From Coenobita brevimanus (Eukaryota > Arthropoda > Malacostraca > Decapoda > Coenobitidae), in the NCBI GenBank assembly GCA_032717465.1, contig CM064632.1:25066005-25130004 (forward strand): a stretch of DNA of 64,000 bases, written 5' to 3'. The position numbers and the translations under genes were made by a program. The notes under the pieces are model-generated. The model did not search any database, was not told where the DNA came from, and saw only the letters and a program-made list of their open reading frames with translations. Shown here in pieces: positions 1 through 11,087 of the stretch (within the stretch, counting starts at the first letter, position 1; every line of letters starts with the position of its first letter).

Positions 1-427
1 CAGGGTACACAGTGCCACCACTTGTTGGCACCTTATATGGCAAACGATTTAAAAATATTCGTGATTTAATGTTTACTTTGGTCAGTTACACAAATTTGAT
101 ATCACTCTATTCTCAGTACAGCAGTCCGGTTGTTTTATGGCATTCTTTTATTATTTGTTTTATATTTAGAATTCTGAGCTGTTTCCCACCAAAGAATGGG
201 GATGATGCTGGGTTCGGCAAACAAGGAAGGAGAGAACATGAAAAAAGAATAATTATTGTACAGTATTATATTACTAGGTTTCAATATTTTCGATGCATCC
301 ATGTATACGAATACTGTTTAACGTGAAGACAAAATACATGGCAGGGCTTGGAAGTTATTAGAATATTTTACGTTTTTAAGCACTTCTCTCCAATGACTTT
401 CGTCTGGTTTTGTTAATATTACAAGAC

Positions 428-430
<3 letters not shown>
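1..430. other. Non-coding start of window, no gene recognised
   Basis: I see no domain, splice structure or repeat. A 104-residue plus-strand open frame at 12-326 has no recognisable motif and unbiased composition. I treat it as chance. Confidence 0.5.

Positions 431-483
<53 letters not shown>
431..483. repeat. (CT)n microsatellite
   Basis: About 26 uninterrupted CT dinucleotides, visible directly. They are bounded by unique AT-rich sequence. Confidence 0.98.
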
Positions 484-487
<4 letters not shown>

Positions 488-608
488 ACTGGATACCTCA
501 AATATTTTCACACAGTCGTTTCGTGGTGGCATGAATAAAGTAGAGTGGGTCACCGGACTGAAGGGGTTAAGGTTAATTATATTTAATTCGTGTTCATTAT
601 TCTGGATC

Positions 609-816
609 CATCATCATCATCATATCACCATCACCATTATCATCATTACCATCATCATCATCATCATACCACCATCACAATTACCATCATAATCATCATC
701 ATCATCATCATTACCACCATCATCATCACCATAATCATCATCTGTACCATCATCTTCTTCATTATTCCACCACCACCACCACCACCACCATCATCACCAT
801 CATCACCATCATCGTA
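609..816. repeat. (CAT)n/(CAC)n trinucleotide microsatellite
   Basis: Imperfect CAT/ATC triplets grade into a CAC run near 770-790 and back to CAT. The array keeps an 82-residue frame open (His/Ile/Pro runs) that is not a gene. Confidence 0.95.
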
Positions 817-1017
817 TCCTCCTGTTGGACTCTGGTAATGTGGAGTGAATCAACGTCCTATTTTATTTTGAAGATACCTCTGTGTAGATCTATATAAAGC
901 TTAAAGAGATTGGAGTAATTTTAAGCCTGCAGTCTACAGAGCTGACACTTCTGACAAATCTAAATCCACAACAGCAGTTCAGCTCTTGGATGTATACCTA
1001 CATAGTAATACTGTGTT

Positions 1018-1268
1018 TATGGTGAGGAAAACATTTACTACGCTGGGTGGTAACCATAAAAACATACAGAAGTCTGGTGGGTTAGGAGGCACCAACTGGA
1101 TGTGGACTACGGGGTTTGCATGCGAGGCTGGCTTGGGTAAGTGTTCTCATTAAGGCAGTTAGGGGTGGCATCACGTTACTTTTTCCTTCAACACTGGGAT
1201 CAAGTAGCCTAGCCCAGGGCCCCTACACTCCTGATGGGGCAACAAATGAGAGGAGGATGAGGACTGAT
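1018..1268 (+). repeat. Dispersed SINE-like repeat, family A, copy 1
   Basis: The segment has the core GCTGGGTGGTAACCAT and ends near CTGATGGGGCAACAAATGAG. Both parts recur in the same order at 49144-49432. The core recurs inverted at 7325-7485 and, weakly, at 22272-22320. No open reading frame is present. A short non-autonomous retroelement is my inference; I did not find convincing pol III A and B boxes. Confidence 0.6.
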
Positions 1269-1683
1269 GATAACTGACTGATTACGTTTGGCTGACTGAC
1301 TGACTGACGATGATGATGTTGATGGTGATGATGATGGTAATGATGACGAGGAGGAGGAGGAAATCACATACTTAGAAGCACCCACTTTAAAAGTCCGTCG
1401 AGGCCAAGCTTAGAATCCGGCACTTGTAAAATAACGCCGATCACGTTACCAACACCCTACCAACGAGTTAGCCAGGTTTGGCCACTTAATTCAGCCTAAC
1501 ACCACATGATTTTAAATACCTGTGAAATCGATGCGGCCACAGGCTTAATAACCTGTCTTTACTAACTTCACTCCTAGCGTCGTCCTTACGTTGTTATTCT
1601 GAGTACAAAAAAAAAAAAAAAAAAGCCTAGATGAAAAATTATAGCAGTTCGAGCGTCAAAAATTATCACTAATTTCATTTTAC

Positions 1684-1718
<35 letters not shown>
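1269..1718. repeat. Simple-repeat patch: GATGAT/GACT, poly(A), (ATT)n
   Basis: Degenerate TGACTGAC and GATGATG motifs lie at 1270-1350, an A run at 1607-1624 and (ATT)n at 1688-1718. The unique sequence between them (1360-1600) has no recognisable gene. Confidence 0.8.
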
Positions 1719-1939
1719 TACTGGAAGGATGGAGAGGGGCAGAGGAAGAACTTGATGGTATGAAAGTTCACCCATTCACTCCAGTAACGTATATTTCAGT
1801 TTATTCATGATCCTCCTTCAGACGACTGTATATCAATTTATTAAAGATCTCTGTTTAATAAAGAGGTTAATGAAGGATTTACTTACACCCACCTAAAGTC
1901 AATAAAAATAAAGCAAGAAATACGTCATTGGATTAATGG

Positions 1940-2110
1940 TCGTATATTAAGTGGCATAAGGGACTCCAATGCACCTCTTAAGCGACTGATTTTTGCCTAG
2001 TGCACCTTAACTTTTCTTGATTCAGTGTGCATCAGTAACAAACAACAAGATAATGAAGTGTTAATGTGCAGACTAAATCGCTGAGGAAATGATGTTATGA
2101 AGACTTCAAA
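1940..2110 (+). repeat. Dispersed repeat family B, copy 1
   Basis: The segment containing TGCATCAGTAAC and, ~45 bases on, TGCAGACTAAATCGCTGAGGA aligns by eye with 22500-22690, with the same order and similar spacing. It recurs in the duplicated block near 50510-50710. A weaker fragment with TAAATCGCTAAGGAAGAGGT lies near 42165. It is non-coding and the element class is unknown. Confidence 0.55.
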
Positions 2111-2219
2111 ACTACTTAGAATACGCGCCCAATGGATTTATTTCAGGGGAAGGAAAAAGTGTTGGGAATAAAATCGGTGTGATGGATGTAGAGTTGGATA
2201 TGGAATGACAGGTAAAATG

Positions 2220-2830
2220 GCAGGTAAGTAGACAGGTAGCCAGGTAGGCAACAAAGATGATTGGCTGATTCGTCCATGTACCTGTTATCACCTAAAATAG
2301 CCTCGACCATGGCAGGTACGGTAGGTAGTTAGGCCAGTTGGTTGGTTAGTATCTTCATGTGCTTGGTATCGTTTCAAATAAGGCCTTGACTGTGACATGG
2401 TAGGTAGATAGGTAGACTGACTGGTTAGTTCCTGTAACCGGTATCGCCTTAAACAAAACCTTCGCTGTAAAGTGGTAGGTTGGCTGGTCAGTTCCTGTGC
2501 TTCGCAATCCCTCAAATTAATAAATTCTTGACTGTGACATGGAAGGTAAGTAGGCAGGAGGGTAGGAAGGAAGGTTGGTAGAGAGGAAGGTAAGTAGGTA
2601 GGTAGTAGATAGGTAGGTAGGTAGTAGGTAGGTAGGTAGGTAGGTAGGTAGGTAGGTAGGTAAGTAGGTAGGTAGGTAGGTAGGCAGGTGGTAGGTAGGT
2701 AAGTAGGTGGTAGGTAAGTAGGTGGTAGGTAAGTAGGTGGTAGGTAAGTAGGTGGTAGGTAGGTAGGTGGTAGGTAGGTAGGTGGTTGGTACATAGGTAG
2801 GTAGGCGACAGACAGGTAGGTGATAGGTAG
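2220..2830. repeat. (GGTA)n tetranucleotide array with diverged flanks
   Basis: The core at ~2590-2810 is near-perfect GGTA, with GGTGGTAGGTAAGTA variants. Flanks at 2220-2580 are degenerate versions mixed with a recurring TTCCTGTGCNTGGTATCGCC segment (near 2345, 2430 and 2835). Minus-strand frames of Tyr-Leu-Pro-Thr repeats result from the array and are not genes. Confidence 0.95.
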
Positions 2831-3012
2831 TCAGTTCCTGTGCCTGGTATCGCCCCAAAGCCTTGACTGTGGTCCCTCTCGCTGTGACAGTCCCCATTAA
2901 TCAACACAGACGTCCAACACAGCGACCCCAGTGTTAATGAAACTTTCTCGTGTATAGCGATGGGTGTGGTGGAGGGTGTAGGAAAGTAGAGAGGGTGTAT
3001 GGGTGCACTGGT

Positions 3013-3146
<134 letters not shown>

Positions 3147-3199
3147 CTTATGTAAATCAGAGGCAGTACTCACACGGATGTCCATGTAGTGATGGTGAT

Positions 3200-3535
3200 G
3201 GTCAGGCAGCGATGGGTGGGAGGGTAAGGAGTTTGGGCGAGGCAGGAATCTGGGTAAGGCAGGAGTGCGTGGGCGGGGCAGGGATTGAGGGGTGAGGCAG
3301 GTTTGTTATTGAGGCAGCAGATGAGTGAGGTAGGTTTATTACTGGGAAAGGTCTGTTATTAAAGCAAGGGATTGGGTGAGGCAGGGGTGTGGGTGAGACA
3401 GGGATTTGGGTGAGGCAGGGGTGTGGCTGAGACAGGTTTGTGGTTGAGGCGGGAGTGGGTGGGTGAGGCAAGGATGTGGTTGAAGCAGGGATGGGTGTGT
3501 GGGTGAGGCAAGGATGTGGGTGAGGCAGGAAAGAC
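3200..3535. repeat. G-rich minisatellite, GTGAGGCAGG-based
   Basis: Tandem, imperfect units of about 17 bp around GTGAGGCAGGGATTTGG, with units missing or altered. Strand asymmetry is strong, with G far exceeding C. Confidence 0.85.
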
Positions 3536-3739
3536 GGAAGACCACCCGGCCCAACCCACACCACCCACCTGGAGGCTGGTCGTCCATCATATCATCCTTT
3601 TTCTCCACTGTATTCATTTTATATTCCATCTACGCACATCACACTGCTTCTTTGGTTTACTGAACATCCTGTATTTGTTCCATATAATTTATCACATCTG
3701 TCCACTGTAATGTTTGTCCAAGGTTTTAATTGTCCGCTT

Positions 3740-4090
3740 CTCCCATTGTCCACCAGACCAATTGTCCACCACACCAACTGTCCACCACACCAACTGTCCA
3801 CCACACCAACTGTCCACCACACCAACTGTCCATCACACCAATTGTCCATCACACCAATTGTCCACCATACCAACTGTCCACCATACCAACTGTCCATCGC
3901 ACCAACTGTCCACCATACCAACTAACTGTCCACCATACCAACTAACTGTCCACCACACCAACTAACTGTCCACCACACCAATTAACTGTCCACCACACCA
4001 ACTGTCCGCCACACCAACTGTCCACCATACCAACTGTCCACCATACCAACTGTCCACCATACCTACTGTCCACCATACCAACTGTCCCTG
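3740..4090. repeat. 16-bp minisatellite (TGTCCACCACACCAAC)n
   Basis: About 20 tandem copies of a 16-bp unit with point variants; a subset near 3920-3980 carries an extra ACTAACTG. Because 16 is not a multiple of three and the unit has no stop, all three plus frames stay open and read the same 16-residue cycle in different phase. Confidence 0.95.
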
Positions 4091-4979
4091 TCAAAACTCT
4101 CCACTATAAACTGCCCTCAGCATTTCTTGTCTACTACACTGTTCACTGCATTATTTGTGAGCAGCGATATGCACTACACAGAATCACAAGCACCAGCACC
4201 AAACACTGTGTCTTGAAGTTAACGCATGTCGCTTCACTGTGAAAGATTAACGCCGAAGCCTTTCCATGGACCTCCATTACTTGAGGAGCTGACATGATAA
4301 AGATCTCAGTAGATTTAGGTTACGGGTAAACCGCTGCACGGTTAGATATGATCCGTTAGCTGAGGTCTGCGTTGCTTATACGTTAATAGATATGGAACTT
4401 TTTATTGTAATCCGGTAGCGTAAAAATCTGCACAGAACAGGTAAAAAGTAAATAATTTGTCACTATACACATTAACACTTGTCACTGTAACGCAACGCAA
4501 CTCCGAAAGCACGGGCACTCAACCCCAAAGACGTATAAAGAGAAGCAAACAGAGAAGGTGGCACTCAGAAACCATGAAGTGAAGACTGGAAAGTATAGTG
4601 AAAGACTGTTATCCGAGACGAAAATACGCACAGCTACACAAGCATGCTGGTTAATGCCTAACACACACAAGGGAGGGCGCTGGGCTGGGAGGGAGGCTTA
4701 GCTATGGGGAAGTAGCTTTAACACCAGCTTTACGGTTGATATATAATACCACTCAAAAGCTATCCGTATCCACCAGGCCGATGCTGAACGACCGCTAGAG
4801 AAATCAAAGAACAGTTTCAAGTTCATCCCGCCGCCCTCGACAGGGCAAGGCTTAGGAGAAAAGAACTTTGTTGGAGGGAGGGGGTATCTCTCGACTAGTC
4901 AGAAAGTAAAACACGTAAACGTAGGACCAGTTATTGTGTTTGAAATTATTATTTGAAATCTGGACGACTTCTGACTGAC
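4091..4979. other. Unique non-coding sequence
   Basis: I see no gene, RNA or mobile-element signature. A 62-residue minus frame at 4482-4670 is unsupported. Mild repetition of ATGACATG begins near 5000, leading into the next satellite. Confidence 0.5.
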
Positions 4980-6900
4980 TGGCATGCTGAGATGAGATGA
5001 CTGAACTGATATGACATAACAAGGGTGATATGAAAAGAATGCTAATTTAACGTGACGACAGGTATGACATGACATAACTGGTTAACATAATTTGAAATGA
5101 CATGACAGCACTGATATACGAGATGACATGACATGACATGGCAGCACTGATATGACATACGAGATGACATTGCATAACATTTTAAAAACTCATTATAGCA
5201 CAGACATGTCATACATGACATGAAAAAAATGACATGACAGGATTAGAGCATGACTCGTCCAGGGAGCACTGACATGAGAACGAATGAGAGCAATGGCATG
5301 GTGTTCCAGTACATTAACATGCCTGCGATATGTCATGACACGACGATATAGTGAAACGACATTACATACCAGCACTGACTTGACATGTGAGTACAAGACA
5401 TGACAGCACTGACATGATGTACATGACATTACAGCACTGATATGACTTACCAGGACACGACATGACAGGACAAGACTGACATGGCATAAGATAACACTGA
5501 CATGAGATGATATGACAGGACTGACATGACGTAAGACAACACGGGCATGAGATGACATGAGAGGACTGACATGACATAAGACAACACTAGCATGAGATGA
5601 CATGACAGGACTGACATGGCATAAGACAACATTGGCATGCGATGACATGACAGGTCTGACATGGCATAAGACAACACTAGCATGAGATGACATGACAGGA
5701 CTGACATGGCATAAGACAACATTGGCATGAGATGACATGAGAGGACTGACATGACATAAGACAACACTAGCATGAGATGACATGACAGGACTGACATGGC
5801 ATAAGACAACACTGGCATGCGATGACATGACAGGACTGACATGGCATAAGACAACACTTGCATGAGATGACATGACACGACTGACAAGACGTAAGACAAC
5901 ACTGGCATGAGATGACATGACAGGACTGACATGGCAACAACTGACATATTTTGACATGACAGCACTGGCTTGACATATATGACATGACATGGCATGGCAT
6001 ATAACATGACATGGCAATACTAACATGACGAGATTACATGACAACACTGACATGTGTTGATGACAAGAAAGTACTGCTGTGACATGACATGACAGCACTG
6101 CCACGACATACATGACACATAACTACAGCACTGATATTGTGTGGCAAGACTGAACTGACATGACATGGCATGACAAAACAGCACTGACATAAGATAACAC
6201 AACCATTAATATGACATGACATGACATGACAGCACTAACATTACGTGACGATAGCACTGAAGCGGCAAAATTAATGACATGTCATAGCATGACATGACAT
6301 GACATGTTAAATTTTTTACCTGACATGGTCACAGAAGCAACATATACGAAATGTTGTGACATGACTAATGACATGACACGCATGAAATTACCGCACTAAA
6401 GACAACACTGATATGGCATGAAGTGACATAACATGACAGCCTTCGTAACATGATGTATGACATCGGCATGACATCACTGATATTGACGTGACATGACACT
6501 AACATGAAACACAACAGTATTGACACAATGTACGAGATGATGATTTAGCATGACAGCAGTGACACGACATGACTGCACTGACACGACATCACTGACACTG
6601 ACATGACATGACATGGCACTACCATGAAACACAGCAGTACTGACACAATGCACGAGATGATGATTTAGCATGACGGCAGTGACACGACATCACTGACACT
6701 GACATGACAGCAGTGACACGACATGACAGCACTGACACGACATCACTGACCATGACATGAATGACACTAACATCATCCACGACAACACTGACAAAGTTTA
6801 CGACTTAGCATGACAGCACTAACATGACATGACAGCACCGACACATGACAGCACCGACACATGACAGCACCGACATAACCACTAACATTAAAGTGACATG
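4980..6900. repeat. TGACATGACA satellite with 45-bp and 120-bp period cores
   Basis: The block is dominated by ATGACATGACAGCACTGAC-type words. From about 5490 to 5935 it is a regular 45-bp tandem repeat (key words GATGACATGACAGGACTGAC and ATAAGACAACACT), ~10 copies. At 6480-6710 a longer unit is duplicated with a 120-bp period (CGAGATGATGATTTAGC at 6533 and 6653). The 45-bp unit is 15 codons, which keeps minus-strand frames of up to 306 residues open with a 15-residue cycle. No coding evidence exists beyond openness. Confidence 0.92.
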
Positions 6901-7324
6901 AAGTATGTCCGGTTCTTGCAGTGGAGAAAATATCACCGATTATTATTTATTTATATTTATTTCTTTAATGATTTATTACTGGACACAGTACATAAGACAC
7001 TGTTAAAGGCTGCTCCGGACTCGCCTAAGCAGTGATCCAGCCTCTGTTGCCTCAGACTCCTGTAGGTGCCGCGTGATTGGGTCTTAATGAAGTAGCACCG
7101 TGCTTAGGAGCCCTTGAGCATACCCAATCCCTGTACGCACTAAGTACAGTATATATCTATCTGTTTATCTTTCTATATATCTCTGTGCATCTACCTATTT
7201 CTATGTATTTATCTATATATCCAAACAACTGTCCTCTATCTATCTATCTATATATATATATATACTCTCTATCTACTGCCAGACGCCATAATCCCGTAAC
7301 GAGTGGCCATTGACTTTGAGTTAT
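6901..7324. other. Non-coding, with short TATC array
   Basis: AT-rich sequence with ATTTATTTATAT words at 6940-6965 and degenerate TATCTATC/TATA at 7148-7265. The segment 7010-7140 is GC-richer and unique within the window; it looks element-like but I cannot assign it. Confidence 0.5.
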
Positions 7325-7485
7325 TTGTTTTACGGGGAGGGGCACTAACCCTCCAACAGCCCATTTGCTGACAGGCAAGGAGCACGTATGGTTTGGTTAT
7401 ATGGTTACCACCCAGCGTTGTAAATGGTTTCTTGGCTTACAGGAAACCATTTGGATTGTCACTTAATGTAAAGCCACCTGTAAAG
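7325..7485 (-). repeat. Dispersed SINE-like repeat, family A, copy 2 (inverted)
   Basis: Read on the minus strand it contains CCAAATGGTTTCCTGT, then ACCATTTACAACGCTGGGTG and GTAACCATATAACC. This matches the order seen at 49163-49225. It stops before the TA array that precedes the DNA transposon. Confidence 0.6.
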
Positions 7486-7584
7486 AAAAACAATAACAAG
7501 TGACAGGAAAGATGGGAGAAATAGGACAAGAGGAGGGCAGGGACAGAGAAAGAATGATAAAGGCTAAGGAAGAAGTAGGCAGCA

Positions 7585-7587
<3 letters not shown>

Positions 7588-7634
<47 letters not shown>

Positions 7635-7654
7635 TATATATAAATATATATATA
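7588..7654. repeat. (TA)n microsatellite at left edge of DNA transposon
   Basis: A TA run with two AAATA interruptions immediately precedes the transposon's left inverted repeat. A matching TA run follows its right end, so the element probably inserted into a TA-rich target. The target duplication length cannot be read because the flanks are pure TA. Confidence 0.95.
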
Positions 7655-7745
7655 TTAGGGTGGTTCTTAGGTATAGGGTAAAAATTATAATCATGACAAA
7701 GTATTGCCTGACCCCGTCAAATGTTTCCATTTGGTCCACAAATAC

Positions 7746-8401
7746 TATCTATCTATATACCTAGGCTGCTTCCCCCAAGGAAAGGGAGGTAGCCGAGACA
7801 GGACGACACACTCTCCATTTACTCATCCATTTAAACACATTCATTCACATCTTAGCCCCAAAGGGGAGAACGGACAGATCCTCACCGCACCACACCGCAC
7901 AAGGGTCAACTGCGCAATGCAATCAGTGACATCCGCAGCAGGGCCCGACAGCAGAGCTGGTTTACCCCTGCCACATCATAATATACCCATCCCCTTACCC
8001 GCACCTGACCTGACTAGTTGATCAGACCAAATGCGGGAGAATATCCCCTCAGGGCTGCGTCATCACTTATTTATTCACAATTTCTCTCCATTTATTTCTG
8101 TCACGCACAGCCACTCTTCCTTGCTCGACAGACATCCCTCTCGCATCCAGCGCTCTCTTCACACTATCCATCCATCCTATTCGTGGTCTTCCTCTCAGCC
8201 TTACACCTCTCACATCAGATCTAGTTATCTTTTTCACTAATCGCTCATTATCCATTCTCTCCATATGCCCAAACCATCGCAACACCCTCTGCTCAACTCT
8301 ACCAGCCATCTCCTGAACAACTCCAATTCTCCTTCGCACTTCATCATTTCGCACCCGATCCATACGCGTCACTCCACACATACTCCTCAGACACCTCATC
8401 C
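7746..8401 (-). mobile_element. 5'-truncated LINE inserted in the transposon's left repeat, 8-bp target duplication
   Basis: The direct repeats ACAAATAC at 7738-7745 and 8402-8409 bracket 656 bp. Removing that block restores continuity with the right inverted repeat. On the minus strand the insert encodes the C-terminal tail of a LINE polyprotein (about 8067-8400): Arg-Trp-Phe-Gly-His-Met-Glu-Arg-Met near its middle, then Arg-Gly-Arg-Pro-Arg and a final Trp-Arg-Glu. A ~320 bp 3' UTR and a (GATA)n-like 3' tail at 7746-7760 follow. The first residues of the open frame (to 8414) read into the transposon repeat. The RTE-like clade is a best guess. No RT or endonuclease domain remains. Confidence 0.82.
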
Positions 8402-8552
8402 ACAAATACACCACATAAAATATTATTGAAATCGGTTAATATTTATAGGTTGCTCAATGACATTAAAGTTTCCCTCCTCTGGTGATGGCTCATCAGCTAC
8501 GATTACAATACTGTCCAGTGTCCATACTATTTTTTCCTTTTTCTATCCACAG

Positions 8553-10766
8553 ATGGCAAGCTTCAAATGCCGAAAAAAAGTGTATTTGCTCGGGACAATC
8601 GAGGACATCCTGGGATCAAAGCTCCCCTCGAACCGACAAATTCTTGGGCACATTTTGTACCTTCATCTTGAAAAGAAGCAGGTGACTCGTTCAGCATCCA
8701 ACTCAGTGGTGGAAAAGGTGGAAGATTTTTGGAAGCGTGCCCGGATTCCGACACGTCACCGCCAGGATGAAATCAAGAAGCTTGAAGCCCTGTTCACCCG
8801 CTGGCAGCGATTGAAGAAGAACGCCAATCGGAATACGGCAACACAGCAGGAAAACAAAGCCGCGTTCAAGGATACAGTGGACGACCTTTTTGATGTCGCT
8901 CACGCCAACGCACTTACAATTATGAAGATGGAAGAAGACAGAAGGGTCCCGCAAGGCCAACGAGAGAAAGGTCGACGTGGCTGTATGACGTTTGTCGACA
9001 CAGTCCTACAGAAGAAGGAAAAGAAGAAGGAGGAAAAAGTTGCCCTCGAACAGAAGTGCCGGGAGGTTGCAGCCAGTCAAGCAGCTGAGCTCCAAGAGAA
9101 AGTCTGGTCAGTGAATAGCAGTAGCTCTGGAACTGAAGATTCTGGAGATGAGCCCGTGGCTGGTCCAAGCTTTGCAACACCGCCTCCTCCAAAGCGTGGA
9201 AGGAAGGAGGTCATGACAGCATCCTTATCTGCTGCCCTCGACAGGAACATGGTCTCAGACAGAGCTGCAGTCATGATAGTGGGGGAGGCTGCTCGAAGTC
9301 AGGGGCATGACATTGAAGACCTCACTTTGAACCACAGCAGCATATGTCGGCATCGCATGAAGCAATGGAAGGAGACATTTCAGAGCATCATGGCAGAATT
9401 CACTCCAGAGGACAGGCTGGTTGTCCACTGGGATGGAAAACTGATCCCTGACCTCATCGGGAAGGACAAAGTCGACCGACTCCCTATTCTCGTTTCCACC
9501 AAAGGAAGTTCAAAAATTCTTGAAGTTCCAAAATTGTCTTCTGGAAGTGGGGAGGCTCAGGCTCAAGCTGTTGTTGAAGCCTTAAGGAAGTGGGGCATTG
9601 AAGATCAAGTTGATGCCCTATGTTTCGACACGACGAGTTCAAACACTGGTCGTCACAAAGGGGTCTGCATCCTTATTGAACAATTTCTTGGCCGTGACCT
9701 CCTTCACCTAGGATGCCGTCATCACATCATGGAGCTCCTCCTCGCTGCTGCCTTCGGAGAATGTATGGGTACTTCCTCCGCTCCAGAAGTCCTATTATTC
9801 GAGCGCTTCCAAAATGCATGGGAGTTTATCGACCAATCACAGTATGAGGACTCGACCACCGATGTCCGTACTGAACAGATGGTCTCTGACATCAGGGAGA
9901 CCATGTTGGATTGGCTCTCATTTGCCCTGAATATTTCCCAGCCATGAGATGACTACTGTGAACTCCTAGAGCTGACGATGCTGTTCCTTGGGTCTCCACC
10001 CGCTCGTGGAGTCCACTTCTCCTCTCCTGGAGCGATGCACCACGCCTGCTGGATGGCCAAGGCAATCTACTCCCTGAAGGTCTGGCTATTTCACTTCCAA
10101 TTCCACCTCACTCCACGAGAAGAGAAGGGACTCTGAGGGCTCTGCATTTTTCTCGCTCGGGTGTACACGAAGGCTTGAGCTACTGCTCCTTTGGCAATGA
10201 GTGCTCCCCAGAATGATCTAAGCCACCTGCAATCCCTTGTTAGCTACAAAACAATCAATCCAGGAATCTCTAAAAGTGACTGCACAAAAACTAGCTTCAC
10301 ACCTTTGGTATCTGAGTGAGGAACTCATTGGATTGGCCCTGTTTGATGACACAATTCCCACTGACACCAAGGACCTCATGGTGGAGGCATTGGAAAACAA
10401 AGAAGGAGAGGAAGACCCACCAAAGAGGGCTACCGTACCCCTGGAGACAGTCAGTAAAAAAACGGCGGCCAACTTCACCACAAAGAAAACAAACACTCTC
10501 CTAAAGAAGCTCCACCTCTCTGAGGAATTCCTTCAAATTCCGGCTGTCCAGTGGCAAGAGACTGAATCCTACCAGACAGCTCAGTTCACTGTGAAGTCTC
10601 TCTCCGTCATCAATGACCACGCTGAACAAGGTGTGGCACTTGTTCAGGCGTAACCAGACACCTCACGAAAGACAAAGAACAGTTCGGATATTTGCTCCAA
10701 GTCATCGAGGATCACCGCCGGCGAATGGCCAAAGCCCTCAAACGGACCATGACGGGACAAAAATGA
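8553..10766 (+). pseudogene. Broken transposase-like gene, RNase-H-like fold suspected
   Basis: The main frame runs to a TGA at 9945-9947 (about 464 residues). Similar coding sequence continues after it through in-frame TGA codons at 10134 and 10176, a frameshift near 10240-10280, the open frame to 10653, another shift at about 10650, and a natural-looking end at 10764-10766. I start at ATG 8553 because it directly follows a pyrimidine tract and CAG (a plausible 3' splice site); upstream codons lie in the inverted repeat. The N-terminal half is basic and coiled (Lys/Glu-rich near 9010-9060). Candidate catalytic positions are the Asp in His-Trp-Asp-Gly-Lys (9432), the Asp in Phe-Asp-Thr-Thr-Ser-Ser-Asn-Thr-Gly (9627), and Cys-Arg-His-His (9714-9725), a pattern shared with hAT/KDZ-like transposases. 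A third acidic residue may lie in the broken C-terminal part (Leu-Ser-Glu-Glu-Leu, near 10315). Several stops look like C-to-T changes. It is unlikely to be functional. Confidence 0.75.
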
Positions 10767-10860
10767 GTGGCTGGTCACCACGATACCCTTGCTATAGGCA
10801 GATAATACCCATCTGAAGATGGGGGAGACCCCGAGTTTGAGGGCTTTGCGGGCAATACGT

Positions 10861-11014
10861 CATCACCATAAGGGGGAAAACTTCAAGATAATTGAGCGAC
10901 CTCTAAACAGTAACCAGTTTCAAAAATATTTCATGTGGTGTATTTGTGGACCAAATGGAAGCATTTTATGGGGTCAGAGCCCAACAATTACGGAAGTCGA
11001 AAATAAGGACCACC

Positions 11015-11018
<4 letters not shown>
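10861..11018 (-). repeat. Right terminal inverted repeat of the DNA transposon
   Basis: Reverse complement of the left repeat with scattered mismatches. It includes GTATTTGTGGACCAAATGGA and ends AAGGACCACCCTAA. This uninterrupted copy shows what the left repeat looked like before the LINE inserted. Confidence 0.85.

Positions 11019-11083
<65 letters not shown>
11019..11083. repeat. (TA)n microsatellite between DNA transposon and LTR element
   Basis: Pure TA run. The LTR element begins directly at its end and is followed by ATATATATAT on its other side (17396 on), so the LTR element inserted into this array. Confidence 0.97.

Positions 11084-11087
<4 letters not shown>

Larger units (their letters stand above)
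7655..11018 (+). mobile_element. Decayed DNA transposon with ~160 bp terminal inverted repeats
   Basis: The ends are TTAGGGTGGTTCTTA (7655-7669) and its inverse TAAGGACCACCCTAA (11004-11018), one mismatch in 15. The inverted similarity continues inwards: the left repeat (7655-7745 plus 8410-8487) matches the right repeat (10861-11018), sharing TTTCCATTTGGTCCACAAAT and an inner CATCACC/GGTGATG end. A LINE fragment interrupts the left repeat. Between the repeats lies a broken transposase gene (8553-10766). The superfamily is unassigned: the RNase-H-like motif set suggests the hAT/P/KDZ-type assemblage, but the TTAGGGTGG termini are not ones I recognise. Confidence 0.85.

Noticed and set aside
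12..326. 104-residue plus-strand frame at window start
   Set aside because: No recognisable motif, no similar sequence in the window, length plausible by chance in AT-rich DNA.
5193..6113. 306-residue minus-strand protein with 15-residue repeats
   Set aside because: It coincides with the 45-bp satellite and has no start context or recognisable domain.
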